IMG/VR virus record: IMGVR_UViG_3300032265_000353
Location: 1 to 20,012 of that record
Source of the DNA: a virus
DNA: 20,012 nucleotides
Direction: 5' to 3' (one strand)
Of this stretch, positions 6,803 to 15,000 are shown one piece after another. The number at the start of each line of letters is the position of its first letter. The first letter of the stretch is position 1. Made by a program: the position numbers and the translations under genes. The notes below the pieces were generated by a model. That model did no database searches. It was not told where the DNA came from and saw only the letters and a list, made by a program, of their open reading frames with translations.

Positions 6803-7275
6803 GCGCCCGCCACATCGTTGCTGAGCGTTTCTCCCTGTATTACTAGCTCATGGATAGCATTAATAATATCCTGGGTGCGTTTGGCAGTCATGATAAAATC
6901 ACTAGGACTTAGTTTGCAGGTAACACGCATGGTTTCTATACTGATTTTTTCATTGGTCAATACTTCCAATGCGCTTTGACGAGCTAGATTTTCAATAAAA
7001 GTCTGCTGAACAACTTCGTCATCGTTAGATAACAGTTCTGCACACTCTGCTTCATCAAGGTCTTGAGCTAGGTCATTGAGGATCTTTAGTTCTGCTTTTT
7101 CAGCAGGAGTTTGATCTTCTTTGGTAGTTAGACTATCTATACGAGTTAAGAATCCTAACAAGGTTTCCGGATTGCTGGTACGGTCATTCCAAACTACATT
7201 GTCCAAATACCATCTTGATGGTCCTTGATTTGCTTGATCTAATAACTTCTTTATGTTTAATTTTTTCGTCTTCAT
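6799..7275 (-). CDS. Hypothetical protein in the fibre operon
   Basis: I do not recognise this 158-residue protein. It starts with a Lys-rich stretch (MKTKKLNIKKLL), has Trp residues at 22 and 29, an acidic, probably helical middle (residues 58-90), and a helical C-terminal half rich in Glu, Thr and Ile; no signal peptide, membrane segment or Cys cluster is present. The frame is open upstream to 7356, but I choose the ATG at 7273-7275 because it sits one base after the stop of the 66-residue gene and the longer form would overlap that gene. There is no good Shine-Dalgarno, which suggests translational coupling. Its stop overlaps the glycosyltransferase start as ATGA. Position between a tail protein and a glycosyltransferase suggests a tail assembly or fibre-modification accessory, but that is context only. 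Confidence 0.7.
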   Translation of the reverse strand: MKTKKLNIKKLLDQANQGPSRWYLDNVVWNDRTSNPETLLGFLTRIDSLTTKEDQTPAEKAELKILNDLAQDLDEAECAELLSNDDEVVQQTFIENLARQSALEVLTNEKISIETMRVTCKLSPSDFIMTAKRTQDIINAIHELVIQGETLSNDVAGA

Positions 7276-7276
7276 T

Positions 7277-7477
7277 TTATGAGTAAGTATATGGAGTTGT
7301 CTTACCACCAAATGTTGCGGATAAACTAATCTGCGTACCGGTTGCCTTACCGCCATAACTATTACCTAGTGTAGCACTAAGTTTAATGTTGGCACCGGCA
7401 CTAGGAGCGACGTTGGTATATGCTTGGTTCACGCCACCCATCTTAATTGCTGATCCTGTTGCTGGTATTAATCCCAC
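7277..7477 (-). CDS. Small tail-associated protein, GTG start
   Basis: This 66-residue protein is Gly, Ala, Ser and Thr rich. The beginning MGLIPATGSAIKMGGVNQAY resembles short phage tail-region proteins with an M-x-L-P-x-S-G-x-I-S-M-x-x-I pattern. It contains two related units: ANIKLSATLGNSYGGKATG and TQISLSATFGGKTTPYTYS. The GTG at 7475-7477 is the start because an in-frame TAG lies six bases upstream and AGGGGA sits seven bases before it. It begins 21 bases after the stop of the 1369-residue fibre and ends one base before the next gene, so all are one transcript. A role as a small virion or baseplate component is likely but the function is not known to me. Confidence 0.65.
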   Translation of the reverse strand: MGLIPATGSAIKMGGVNQAYTNVAPSAGANIKLSATLGNSYGGKATGTQISLSATFGGKTTPYTYS

Positions 7478-7498
7478 GGTCTATTCCCCTGTGGCCTA

Positions 7499-7918
7499 TT
7501 ATTTATTGGCCAGCTGTTTAACCAGCTCTTGAAGTTGAGCAATTTGCTCCTGCTGTTCTTTGATCGCCTCAATTAACAATGGCACAACCTTTTCATATTG
7601 GATCGTTTTATAGTTTTCCCCTGATTTGCTCTTGCCATCTTCGCCTATGTCAAACGGTGCAGGACGGGTTGCTTCTGGTAAAACTGCTTCTACTTCATCA
7701 GCAAATAATCCAACTAGTTTAACATTACGATCGTAGCCAAAGCTAGCCGCTAGTTCATTTGGTGTATAAGTTATACCATTTAATGATAACACCTTTTCAA
7801 CCGCGTTGTCAATAACTTTGACATTTTCTTTTAATCTTCTGTCCGAATAGTAGGCTGTAATTTCGTTGGTAGCACGAATTTCACCAGTTGTACCACTCGG
7901 AGCAGTGCCTATGCCTAG
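7499..7918 (-). repeat. C-terminal copy of a duplicated fibre segment (S74 chaperone)
   Basis: This part encodes the chaperone end of the 1369-residue fibre and has a second copy at 11688-12090. Both read EIRATNEITAYYSDRRLKENV, then similar LNGITY, LVGLFADEVE or IVGLFADEVE, RPAPFD, KSGENYKTIQYEK and PLLIEAIKEQ. The DNA has drifted at third positions while the protein is well kept. Confidence 0.8.
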
Positions 7919-10900
7919 ACTTATTGCCTGTAATCCACTGGAATTTAATGTCAGTGGGTTGGTCATTGTAACTGCACCACCGACAGCTACTGTTTGACTA
8001 GTGCCCACATACCAGTTATGTACATTACCGGCTTGTGTATATGCGGCTCTGGTTAATGCTAGGCCTGATGAACTAAAGAAGGCGCCAGCGGCTGCATTAC
8101 TTGGATATACCCCATAACCAACAACCGGGCCGCCACTACTATATTCTGTACCAAAGTTAGTAATAGAGCCAGTTCCGTATTGTCCTTGTAAGATTATACT
8201 ACCGTTTGTACTTGATGCACTACCTGCCACAATGCTACCATTGACGTTTAACTTGTTGGTAAATCCGGTGTTTAGTTGTGATGATCCGCCAGTAAGGAAC
8301 ATGTTACCGCTGGCATCCAAAAACTTGAATGTAGTTGCGGCGTTACCCCAGGCGTGTGTACCGTTGTTAGGGTGTCGTTCATACCAACATCTTGTATCTG
8401 TTCCCGGAGTAGTGAAACTAGCATCAACCCAAATAGCATTGTGTGTTTTATTGGTTGTCCAGTCTGTTCCTGCACTGGCCCTTACCCTCCAGGTAGTTTC
8501 GTAAACATTGTTGCCAGTACCGCCCGATGATTGTTGTGTGAATATAGGAATAAAGTTTCCTGCGGTGCCGCCTAGTGCCGCTAGTGAAGAAACATTTAAT
8601 GGAGCAATAGACCCACCTCCGCCACCAACAGTGGCAAATCCAGTACTGGGATTAATGAAGAAACTGCTGGTTGTATACTCTGACATCGCAGTTGCCGATG
8701 CATTGTTAGCTGACACAAATACAGGATAATAAGTACCGCTAGCGGCTTGAGCCTGTGTACTCACCTGTGTAGAACTGGCCGCGGCTAAACTGCTAGGGGC
8801 AACCCAACTTGGGGGTGCATCGCCGTTACTCTGTAGTACTTGGCCACTTGATCCGTATGCTGTGCCACTTGCCCCAAAACTAACACCACCGTTGGCTGTC
8901 AATCGCAATCTTTCTGTAGCACTTGTATTCCATCTATGGGTTAAGTACCCCATAAAATATGATTGTGCATTTCCAGTTCCAAATGCACTACTAACGCCAG
9001 CGGTAGTACCAGTATTAAGGTTGAATACAAGTGCGTTACCGTCAGTGGTTCCTAGAGAGTCGTGTCGACTTTGGACATAATGTGTATATCCACCTGAACC
9101 ATACTGAAATGCTATTTGAGAAAGGTTACTACTACCACTAGCAACATCACCATTTACCAGTTGTATTTTGGCATTTGAATATGCGGTGCTACCAGCAATT
9201 AATAAAATACCAGCACTAGTTAATGACATTGCATCTGTACCAGCACCACTTAAATTAAAAGTATAATCTGAAGCAATTGTCCTATTTCTTACATACGAAC
9301 TACCGCTTCTATTATAGTGTTGTGTTGTGTTTACGCCAGAAGATGACGCTGGAAAGAATTCAATTCCTTCTGCCCCGGCCGCCGAAACTGCAAGTTTTGC
9401 CTGTGGTGTTGTTGTACCCATACCGACATTGCCGTTATTTTGAATTCTAACTCGTTCGGCAATAGTATCAGCATTAGTTTGTGTATGGAATGCTAGTCCC
9501 GATACATTACTGCCCTCATAAACTGCAACAATTCTAGCACGGTCTCTAGTTTGATTATCACCGATACCTCCTGCAAATACGATTGCTGGACCGTTACCTA
9601 TAGCGGCACTTGCTCCAGATGCCGCATTATATTTGGTAACAATTCGAATAACATCGTCAACTCCTGTAGAAGTGGTTGCAACATTGTATGCAATTAACTT
9701 GTATGTATTATTAGCAGTACCATACGAATCTACAAATCCGGCACCTGCTCCATATATGCTGGCACCTGTAGCCGGATTAATCGTAAAGCTACTAGTAGTA
9801 TATTCCGACATCGCAGTTGCTGATGCGTTGTTAGCTGACACAAACACAGGATAATAGCTAGCATTAGCAGTCTGCGCCTGAGTCTGTACCTGTGTAGACG
9901 ATCCTGCACTTAATCCGCTTGCATTGACCCATGTAGGAGCCGCATCACCGTTACTCTGTAGAATTTGACCACTTGATCCATAGTTTGCAGAACCGTTAAA
10001 CGCTAAACCACCGTTAATAGTAATGCGTAACCGTTCGGTGTTAGCAACATCAAATCTTAGCGGAACACCACCACCTGTCCAAATTGATACCGTTTGGTCT
10101 GGAGTACCTCCTCCAATTCTGGCATAATCACCAAATGCTGTTAATGTGGCACTGTTATCAGATTTTGCAACATAGAACGCTCCACCTTGGTTATTAGCTC
10201 CACCGCCGCGAACTCTAATAATTCCGCTGTTAGCACTGTATGCCTCAATTACTGTGGCTACAGTAGATGTTCCGATACCAAGAAGGTTGCCGCTTGTCAG
10301 GCGCATTCCTTCCGTGTTGTTGGTACCGAACAATAATGGAACAGACTGCTGAGCAAAGATGTGTGCTTCTACACCACTTGACCAATCAAAAGAAATTCTG
10401 TTGGTTGCTGTATCACTGCCGTCGCCGTTCCCTAGCATCATACCGTTGAAACGAGGTCTACCATTAACCACAAAGTTGTAAGTTCCTGTGGTAACAAATG
10501 TGTTAGGAGTATTGAATCCAAACGATGCATTACCAATGCCGCCGGATCCGTTTGTAGGGTTTATAACAAAACTACTTGTAGTATAAACACTCATACCAGT
10601 TGCCGATGCATTATTAGCACTGACAAAAGTAGGATAATAGGTTGCACTTGCTGATTGTGCTTGTGTATTAATCTGAGTAGCTGTTGTAGCAGAACCTGCA
10701 CTTAGACCACTTACTGCGGCCCATGTAGGTGCAGAACCATTGCTGGTTAGCACATAGCCATTGGTACCAATACCTAATAGTGCTGTAGTATTAGCTGATG
10801 ATTGATATGGTAGGCTACCTGCGGCGCCACCTAGAATATTTGCGCTGTAGCCAACTTGTACGCTACTGGTGTTGGTATATGTGGGCGCACTTGCACCATT

Positions 10901-11608
10901 GCTGACCAATAGTTGACCAGTTGTACCAGGTCCTACAAAACCTGTTGTGCTAACACCGCTTTGATAAACCAGTTGGCCAGTAGTACCACCGATGATGTTA
11001 TTGGCGTATACAGAACTCTGTACATAGACACTGGCTGTATTTGTGTATGTGGGCGCACTTGCACCAGTACTGACTAGGATTTGACCAGCAGTACCTGGAC
11101 CAATAAAACTGGTCTGACCTGCGGCTGTTTGATAGGGAACCTGGCCAGCTGTGCCGCCTGCGATATTTGTTGCAGTATTGGCAACTAAGCTGATACCAAC
11201 CATCAAGGTTGCAGTATTGACATAGGCGGGCGCACTGGTGCCGTTACTCTGTAGCAGTTGGCCACTAGTACCTGGACCTGCAAAACCAGTCAGCCCCGGA
11301 GCACTTTGATAATGAATCTGACCGGCTGTACCACCAGCGATATTGCTGGCCGTGGTAACTGTACCCGTTACATTACCTGTGATGTTACCAATGATACTAC
11401 CACTGGCATATAGGCTGCCGTTTACCTGTAGTCTATATGCGCCTTGGCTGGTAGTGTAGCCTACTAAGAGATAATTGTTGCTGTCAAATCTAGCATTTTC
11501 AGTGCTGTTAATGCTAAATGTTATGGGTGCGGATGTGGCGTTGATCGTGCCAGTAGTTATCGCTCCTGCGCTGTTTTCTATGAATGATAAATTACTGGCA
11601 ATTGACAT
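7499..11608 (-). CDS. Large modular tail fibre with self-cleaving S74 chaperone domain
   Basis: This 1369-residue protein is an adsorption fibre. Residues 1-85 form a conserved base shared with the 1152-residue fibre. Residues 85-300 hold four to five repeats of about 45 residues with GGTAGQ, YQ and a PGTxGQxLxSxGxSAPxYxN core. After that come three copies of a YYPxFVSANNASATxM-YTTSSFxINP linker (near residues 323, 584 and 959), each followed by a different variable block; blocks end with ERLRLT-type and SSGQxLQSNGDAxPxW linkers. NVGMGTTTPQAKLAV is a fibre motif common in phages. The C-terminus is a Peptidase S74 intramolecular chaperone: S1255 of SDRRLK with K1260 would direct self-cleavage before S1255, and the final 30 residues are a coiled coil. 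The ATG at 11606-11608 has AGGA seven bases upstream. The receptor cannot be named. Confidence 0.88.
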   Translation of the reverse strand: MSIASNLSFIENSAGAITTGTINATSAPITFSINSTENARFDSNNYLLVGYTTSQGAYRLQVNGSLYASGSIIGNITGNVTGTVTTASNIAGGTAGQIHYQSAPGLTGFAGPGTSGQLLQSNGTSAPAYVNTATLMVGISLVANTATNIAGGTAGQVPYQTAAGQTSFIGPGTAGQILVSTGASAPTYTNTASVYVQSSVYANNIIGGTTGQLVYQSGVSTTGFVGPGTTGQLLVSNGASAPTYTNTSSVQVGYSANILGGAAGSLPYQSSANTTALLGIGTNGYVLTSNGSAPTWAAVSGLSAGSATTATQINTQAQSASATYYPTFVSANNASATGMSVYTTSSFVINPTNGSGGIGNASFGFNTPNTFVTTGTYNFVVNGRPRFNGMMLGNGDGSDTATNRISFDWSSGVEAHIFAQQSVPLLFGTNNTEGMRLTSGNLLGIGTSTVATVIEAYSANSGIIRVRGGGANNQGGAFYVAKSDNSATLTAFGDYARIGGGTPDQTVSIWTGGGVPLRFDVANTERLRITINGGLAFNGSANYGSSGQILQSNGDAAPTWVNASGLSAGSSTQVQTQAQTANASYYPVFVSANNASATAMSEYTTSSFTINPATGASIYGAGAGFVDSYGTANNTYKLIAYNVATTSTGVDDVIRIVTKYNAASGASAAIGNGPAIVFAGGIGDNQTRDRARIVAVYEGSNVSGLAFHTQTNADTIAERVRIQNNGNVGMGTTTPQAKLAVSAAGAEGIEFFPASSSGVNTTQHYNRSGSSYVRNRTIASDYTFNLSGAGTDAMSLTSAGILLIAGSTAYSNAKIQLVNGDVASGSSNLSQIAFQYGSGGYTHYVQSRHDSLGTTDGNALVFNLNTGTTAGVSSAFGTGNAQSYFMGYLTHRWNTSATERLRLTANGGVSFGASGTAYGSSGQVLQSNGDAPPSWVAPSSLAAASSTQVSTQAQAASGTYYPVFVSANNASATAMSEYTTSSFFINPSTGFATVGGGGGSIAPLNVSSLAALGGTAGNFIPIFTQQSSGGTGNNVYETTWRVRASAGTDWTTNKTHNAIWVDASFTTPGTDTRCWYERHPNNGTHAWGNAATTFKFLDASGNMFLTGGSSQLNTGFTNKLNVNGSIVAGSASSTNGSIILQGQYGTGSITNFGTEYSSGGPVVGYGVYPSNAAAGAFFSSSGLALTRAAYTQAGNVHNWYVGTSQTVAVGGAVTMTNPLTLNSSGLQAISLGIGTAPSGTTGEIRATNEITAYYSDRRLKENVKVIDNAVEKVLSLNGITYTPNELAASFGYDRNVKLVGLFADEVEAVLPEATRPAPFDIGEDGKSKSGENYKTIQYEKVVPLLIEAIKEQQEQIAQLQELVKQLANK
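8644..8740 (-). repeat. Fibre linker cassette, copy 3 of the 1369-residue fibre
   Basis: This segment encodes the YYPVFVSANNASATAMSEYTTSSFFINP linker. Related copies are at 9775-9857, 10557-10640 and 13893-13977. They flank unrelated variable blocks, so they could act as crossover points. Confidence 0.75.
9775..9857 (-). repeat. Fibre linker cassette, copy 2 of the 1369-residue fibre
   Basis: This segment encodes YYPVFVSANNASATAMSEYTTSSFTINP. It is the closest relative of the copy at 8644-8740, with long identical DNA runs, including GCATCGC-like stretches around the SANNASA codons. Confidence 0.75.
10557..10640 (-). repeat. Fibre linker cassette, copy 1 of the 1369-residue fibre
   Basis: This segment encodes YYPTFVSANNASATGMSVYTTSSFVINP. 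It is followed by the first variable block (residues about 350-545) of the 1369-residue fibre. Confidence 0.7.
11000..11608 (-). repeat. N-terminal copy of a duplicated fibre segment
   Basis: This part encodes the base and first repeats of the 1369-residue fibre and is a diverged duplicate of 14530-15146. The two proteins are nearly identical for about 210 residues, while the DNA differs mostly at synonymous sites. Within it, 11061-11095 and 11097-11134 are identical to the other copy. Confidence 0.8.
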
Positions 11609-11631
11609 GTGGCATTCCTAAGTGTTTGTTA

Positions 11632-11639
11632 TATTTACC
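11632..11639 (-). promoter_or_regulatory. Late promoter core for the 1369-residue fibre operon
   Basis: GGTAAATA on the minus strand, followed by TAAC, would start transcription near 11626, 18 bases before the fibre ATG, with AGGA in the leader. The downstream 66-, 158- and 217-residue genes have no promoter core of their own, so this is probably their promoter too. The ten-base palindrome CAAAATTTTG (11644-11653) lies just upstream. Confidence 0.6.
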
Positions 11640-11687
11640 AATCAAAATTTTGCAGGAAAATCTCAGATGATAGAATATGTTCTGCAT

Positions 11688-12090
11688 TTAATCTTCTAAT
11701 CCTAAATGTTTCATCAATCGATCAATTTTGGCCTGTTGTGATTCGATAATAGTATTTTGTTCTTTGATAGCTTCAATTAGTAAAGGAACAAGTTTTTCGT
11801 ATTGGATTGTTTTATAGTTTTCCCCTGATTTGCTAACGCCTTCGGCAGTTTGATCAAACGGAGCGGGTCTAACTGCCTGAGGTAAGACTTCTTCTACCTC
11901 GTCGGCAAACAATCCTACAATTTCTTGAGTTTTGTCAAATCCAAAACTTTCAGCAAGATCGTTAGGATTATATGTAATGCCGTTTAATTTTAATATTTTA
12001 TCAACTGCGTTTGTAATAGGATTGACGTTTTCTTTTAATCTTCTGTCCGAATAGTAAGCAGTGATTTCATTTGTGGCACGAATTTCACCA
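11688..12090 (-). repeat. S74 chaperone segment, second copy
   Basis: This is the counterpart of 7499-7918. It encodes the same EIRATNEITAYYSDRRLKEN lead and the ESFGFDK, EIVGLFADEVEEVLPQ and KSGENYKTIQYEKLVPLL segments. It ends in a longer, different coiled coil, which could keep the two fibre types from mixing. Confidence 0.8.
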
Positions 12091-15000
12091 GATACTCCTA
12101 ATTTTCCACCGTTATCAGCAGTGGTTCCAATCATAACATTACCCGAGCCGAGTATGTTTATAACATCATCAACTGAATGCAATCCAAATGATAGTCTATT
12201 ACTTGTTGAATTTGATCCAGCGTAGTAGTAGTACATTTGACCCATTTGTCTAGAACTATCAGCAGTTCCGACACTGTACATAATAGATTCGCCGGCGGCT
12301 AATGCGGTGTTGAATAGTTGTACACCTCTCTGGAAAGCACCGGTGCCTGTTGCGTTAAATTGTGCTAACGGTGTGCCGGTGGTATTTGCACCGACAACTT
12401 GTAATTTGTAGGCAGGATTCGTTGTTCCAATACCGACGTTACCGCCACTTGGAACAAGATGTATGTCACCGCTGTAGAATGCACCGGTGCCGCCGCTGGC
12501 GGTCATAATAGCACTAAAGAATACCTGTCCAGAACTATTAATAGACCCAACGGCTCCAACTTCTGTAGTATTGTACCTTACTTCAATACTGGCCTGCATG
12601 TATGGAGGAATATCTAAAAAGACTGGCTTATATTGGCAGTTAGCATTTACGGTAACTTCTGACCCAAGATAAACACGCATCTTGCCGCCGCCGCTAGCAT
12701 AGGTACATACTAATGTTCCTGTGTCACCGTAACCATAAGTTAATAACCACTTTGTATATCCACCAGATGTATAGTATGAACTGTATACCGTAATTTCGTA
12801 ACTGGTATTTGTACTCCAGTTTACACTATCACGGCTTATCTTCATAATTTCGTAGATAGCGTTAACATTACCTTGGCCGCCAGTACTTACACTGTAAGTT
12901 TTTAGGCCGCCAGCATTTTGTAGTCTGCCGTTAATGTATAGTGTAGTGCCGTTCCAGGTCAAGTTAGCACTACCAGTTAGTAAGTTACTTGCACTACCAA
13001 AACCAACATAGGTGTTGGTAAGTGAAGTTGCTCCTGATGTGATACCGCTTGCGTTGACCCAGGTAGGTGCAGCATCGCCATTGCTTTGTAAAATTTGACC
13101 ACTTGAACCGTAGTTGGCAGCACCTCCAAATGCAAGGGCACCGGCGCTGGTAATTCGTAACTTTTCTGTTGCGGCAGCATCTAGTGCTGATGTATAAAAA
13201 ACCAGACCTAATTGACGAGCATAGACGTTATTATCAGTGCTAACACCGTAGACTCCGGCTGTGCTTAATCCGCCTGATGCAACATAATCAACGGTTCTAT
13301 TATTAAATGTAATACCAGTGCGAGCACCTAATTGGTTGTTGGCGCCGTCTGCTAGAGACTGCAATAGAATGTGGTTAAGTTGAGTGCTAGTTGATAAGGC
13401 TGCAAATCTAACATCTAATTTAGAATTTGGAGTAGTTGTTCCTAACCCAACCAATCCAGTACTTGCATTAAATCCTACCGGCACACTGGTTGCTACTGTA
13501 GCTGCCGCTGTAGTCGATCCGCTTGCACTAACACCTACAATATATTCAAATACATTGGTATTGGCGGTGGCATTAATGTTACCTGTATAACCTGCAGAAC
13601 CGGCTGATCCTGTTGCGCTACCGCTGATGTTACCGACAAAGTTTGTTGCGGTTACAGTACCGTTGATGTAAGCACCACCGTTGACACTTAAAGTAGCACC
13701 ACTTTGTTGAGCATAGGCGCTGGTACCCATGGTAATGCCATTTGTTGCTACCAATTGAAAGGCCGCACCGCTATATTGAATAAAGCCGCCGGCACCATTA
13801 TCTTTAATATACTGACCGTTGGCAAAATTGATAGGAGTAGGTTGTGCAAAATTTACTCCACCAGTACCGCTATGAGTTACTGCACCTGTGCTAGGATTGA
13901 TATAAAAGCTACTAGTAGTATACTCTGCCATATAGGCACTGGTAGCATTGTTAGCACTAACAAAAGTTGGATAATAATTTGCACTAGCAGTCTGTGCCAC
14001 TGTGGCAATATTAACGGCGTTAGTTGCAGTACCTGCACTTAAACTGCCGATTGCTGTCCATTGAGGCGCACTAGCACCTGCTGTTAGTACATAACCAGCA
14101 GTACCTAATCCCAACATGGCTGTTGTATTAGCTGATGATTGATATGGTAAGCTACCTGCGGCACCGCCTGTTAGGTTGACACTGGTTGCCATCAGTGTAG
14201 CTGTATTCAATGTCCATGTCTGAGGAGCAGAACCGTTAAATGCAGTACCAGTTAAGCCTGCACCGGCAGTTAATGAGTTACTGACCTGTACCGCACTGGC
14301 CATTAATGTGGCTGTATTCAAACTGATAGTAATTGCCGCACTACCATTATAGGTAGATGACGGTGATCCGCTTAATCCTGTACCAATTGTTAATGCATTA
14401 GTAACACTACCTGCTGATCCTGCGGCACTGTCTGCCTGTACAGCTCTCTGTACATACATGCTACCAGTTGATATAAACCCTGTAGTGTTAGGTGCTGTTT
14501 GATAAACCAGTTGGCCAGCTGTACCACCAATGATATTATTAACATAGACGGCGTTTTGTACATAAACACTGGCTGTATTCGTGTATGCAGGCGCACTCGC
14601 ACCAGTACTGACTAGGATTTGACCAGCAGTACCAGGACCAATAAAACTGGTCTGACCTGCGGCTGTTTGATAAGGAACTTGTCCAGCAGTACCGCCTGCG
14701 ATATTTGTTGCAGTATTGGCAACTAAACTAATACCAACCATGAAACTTGAAGTGTTTACATAAACGGGAGCACTTGTGCCTGCACTGGTTAGAATCTGGC
14801 CAGCAGTACCTGGACCTGCAAAACCAGTCAGGCCAGGAGCACTTTGATAATGAATCTGGCCGGCTGTACCACCGGCAACATTACTAGCCGTGCTAACCGT
14901 ACCTGTTACATTACCTGTGATGTTACCAATAATGCTACCACTGGCATACAGACTGCCGTTGACCTGTAGTCTATATGCGCCTTGGCTGGTCGTGTAACCT

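Noticed and set aside
7276-7356. An upstream ATG at 7356 that extends the 158-residue protein to 185 residues
   Set aside because: The added 27 residues (basic, with His and Arg clusters) lie inside the 66-residue gene in another frame, and the ATG at 7275 is directly after that gene's stop.
7499-11608. CRISPR-like array in the fibre repeats
   Set aside because: The repeats are protein-coding, diverged, and spaced by hundreds of bases within one open frame.
11644-11653. Ten-base palindrome CAAAATTTTG upstream of the 1369-residue fibre
   Set aside because: It is A/T-rich and short, likely by chance; noted with the promoter only.
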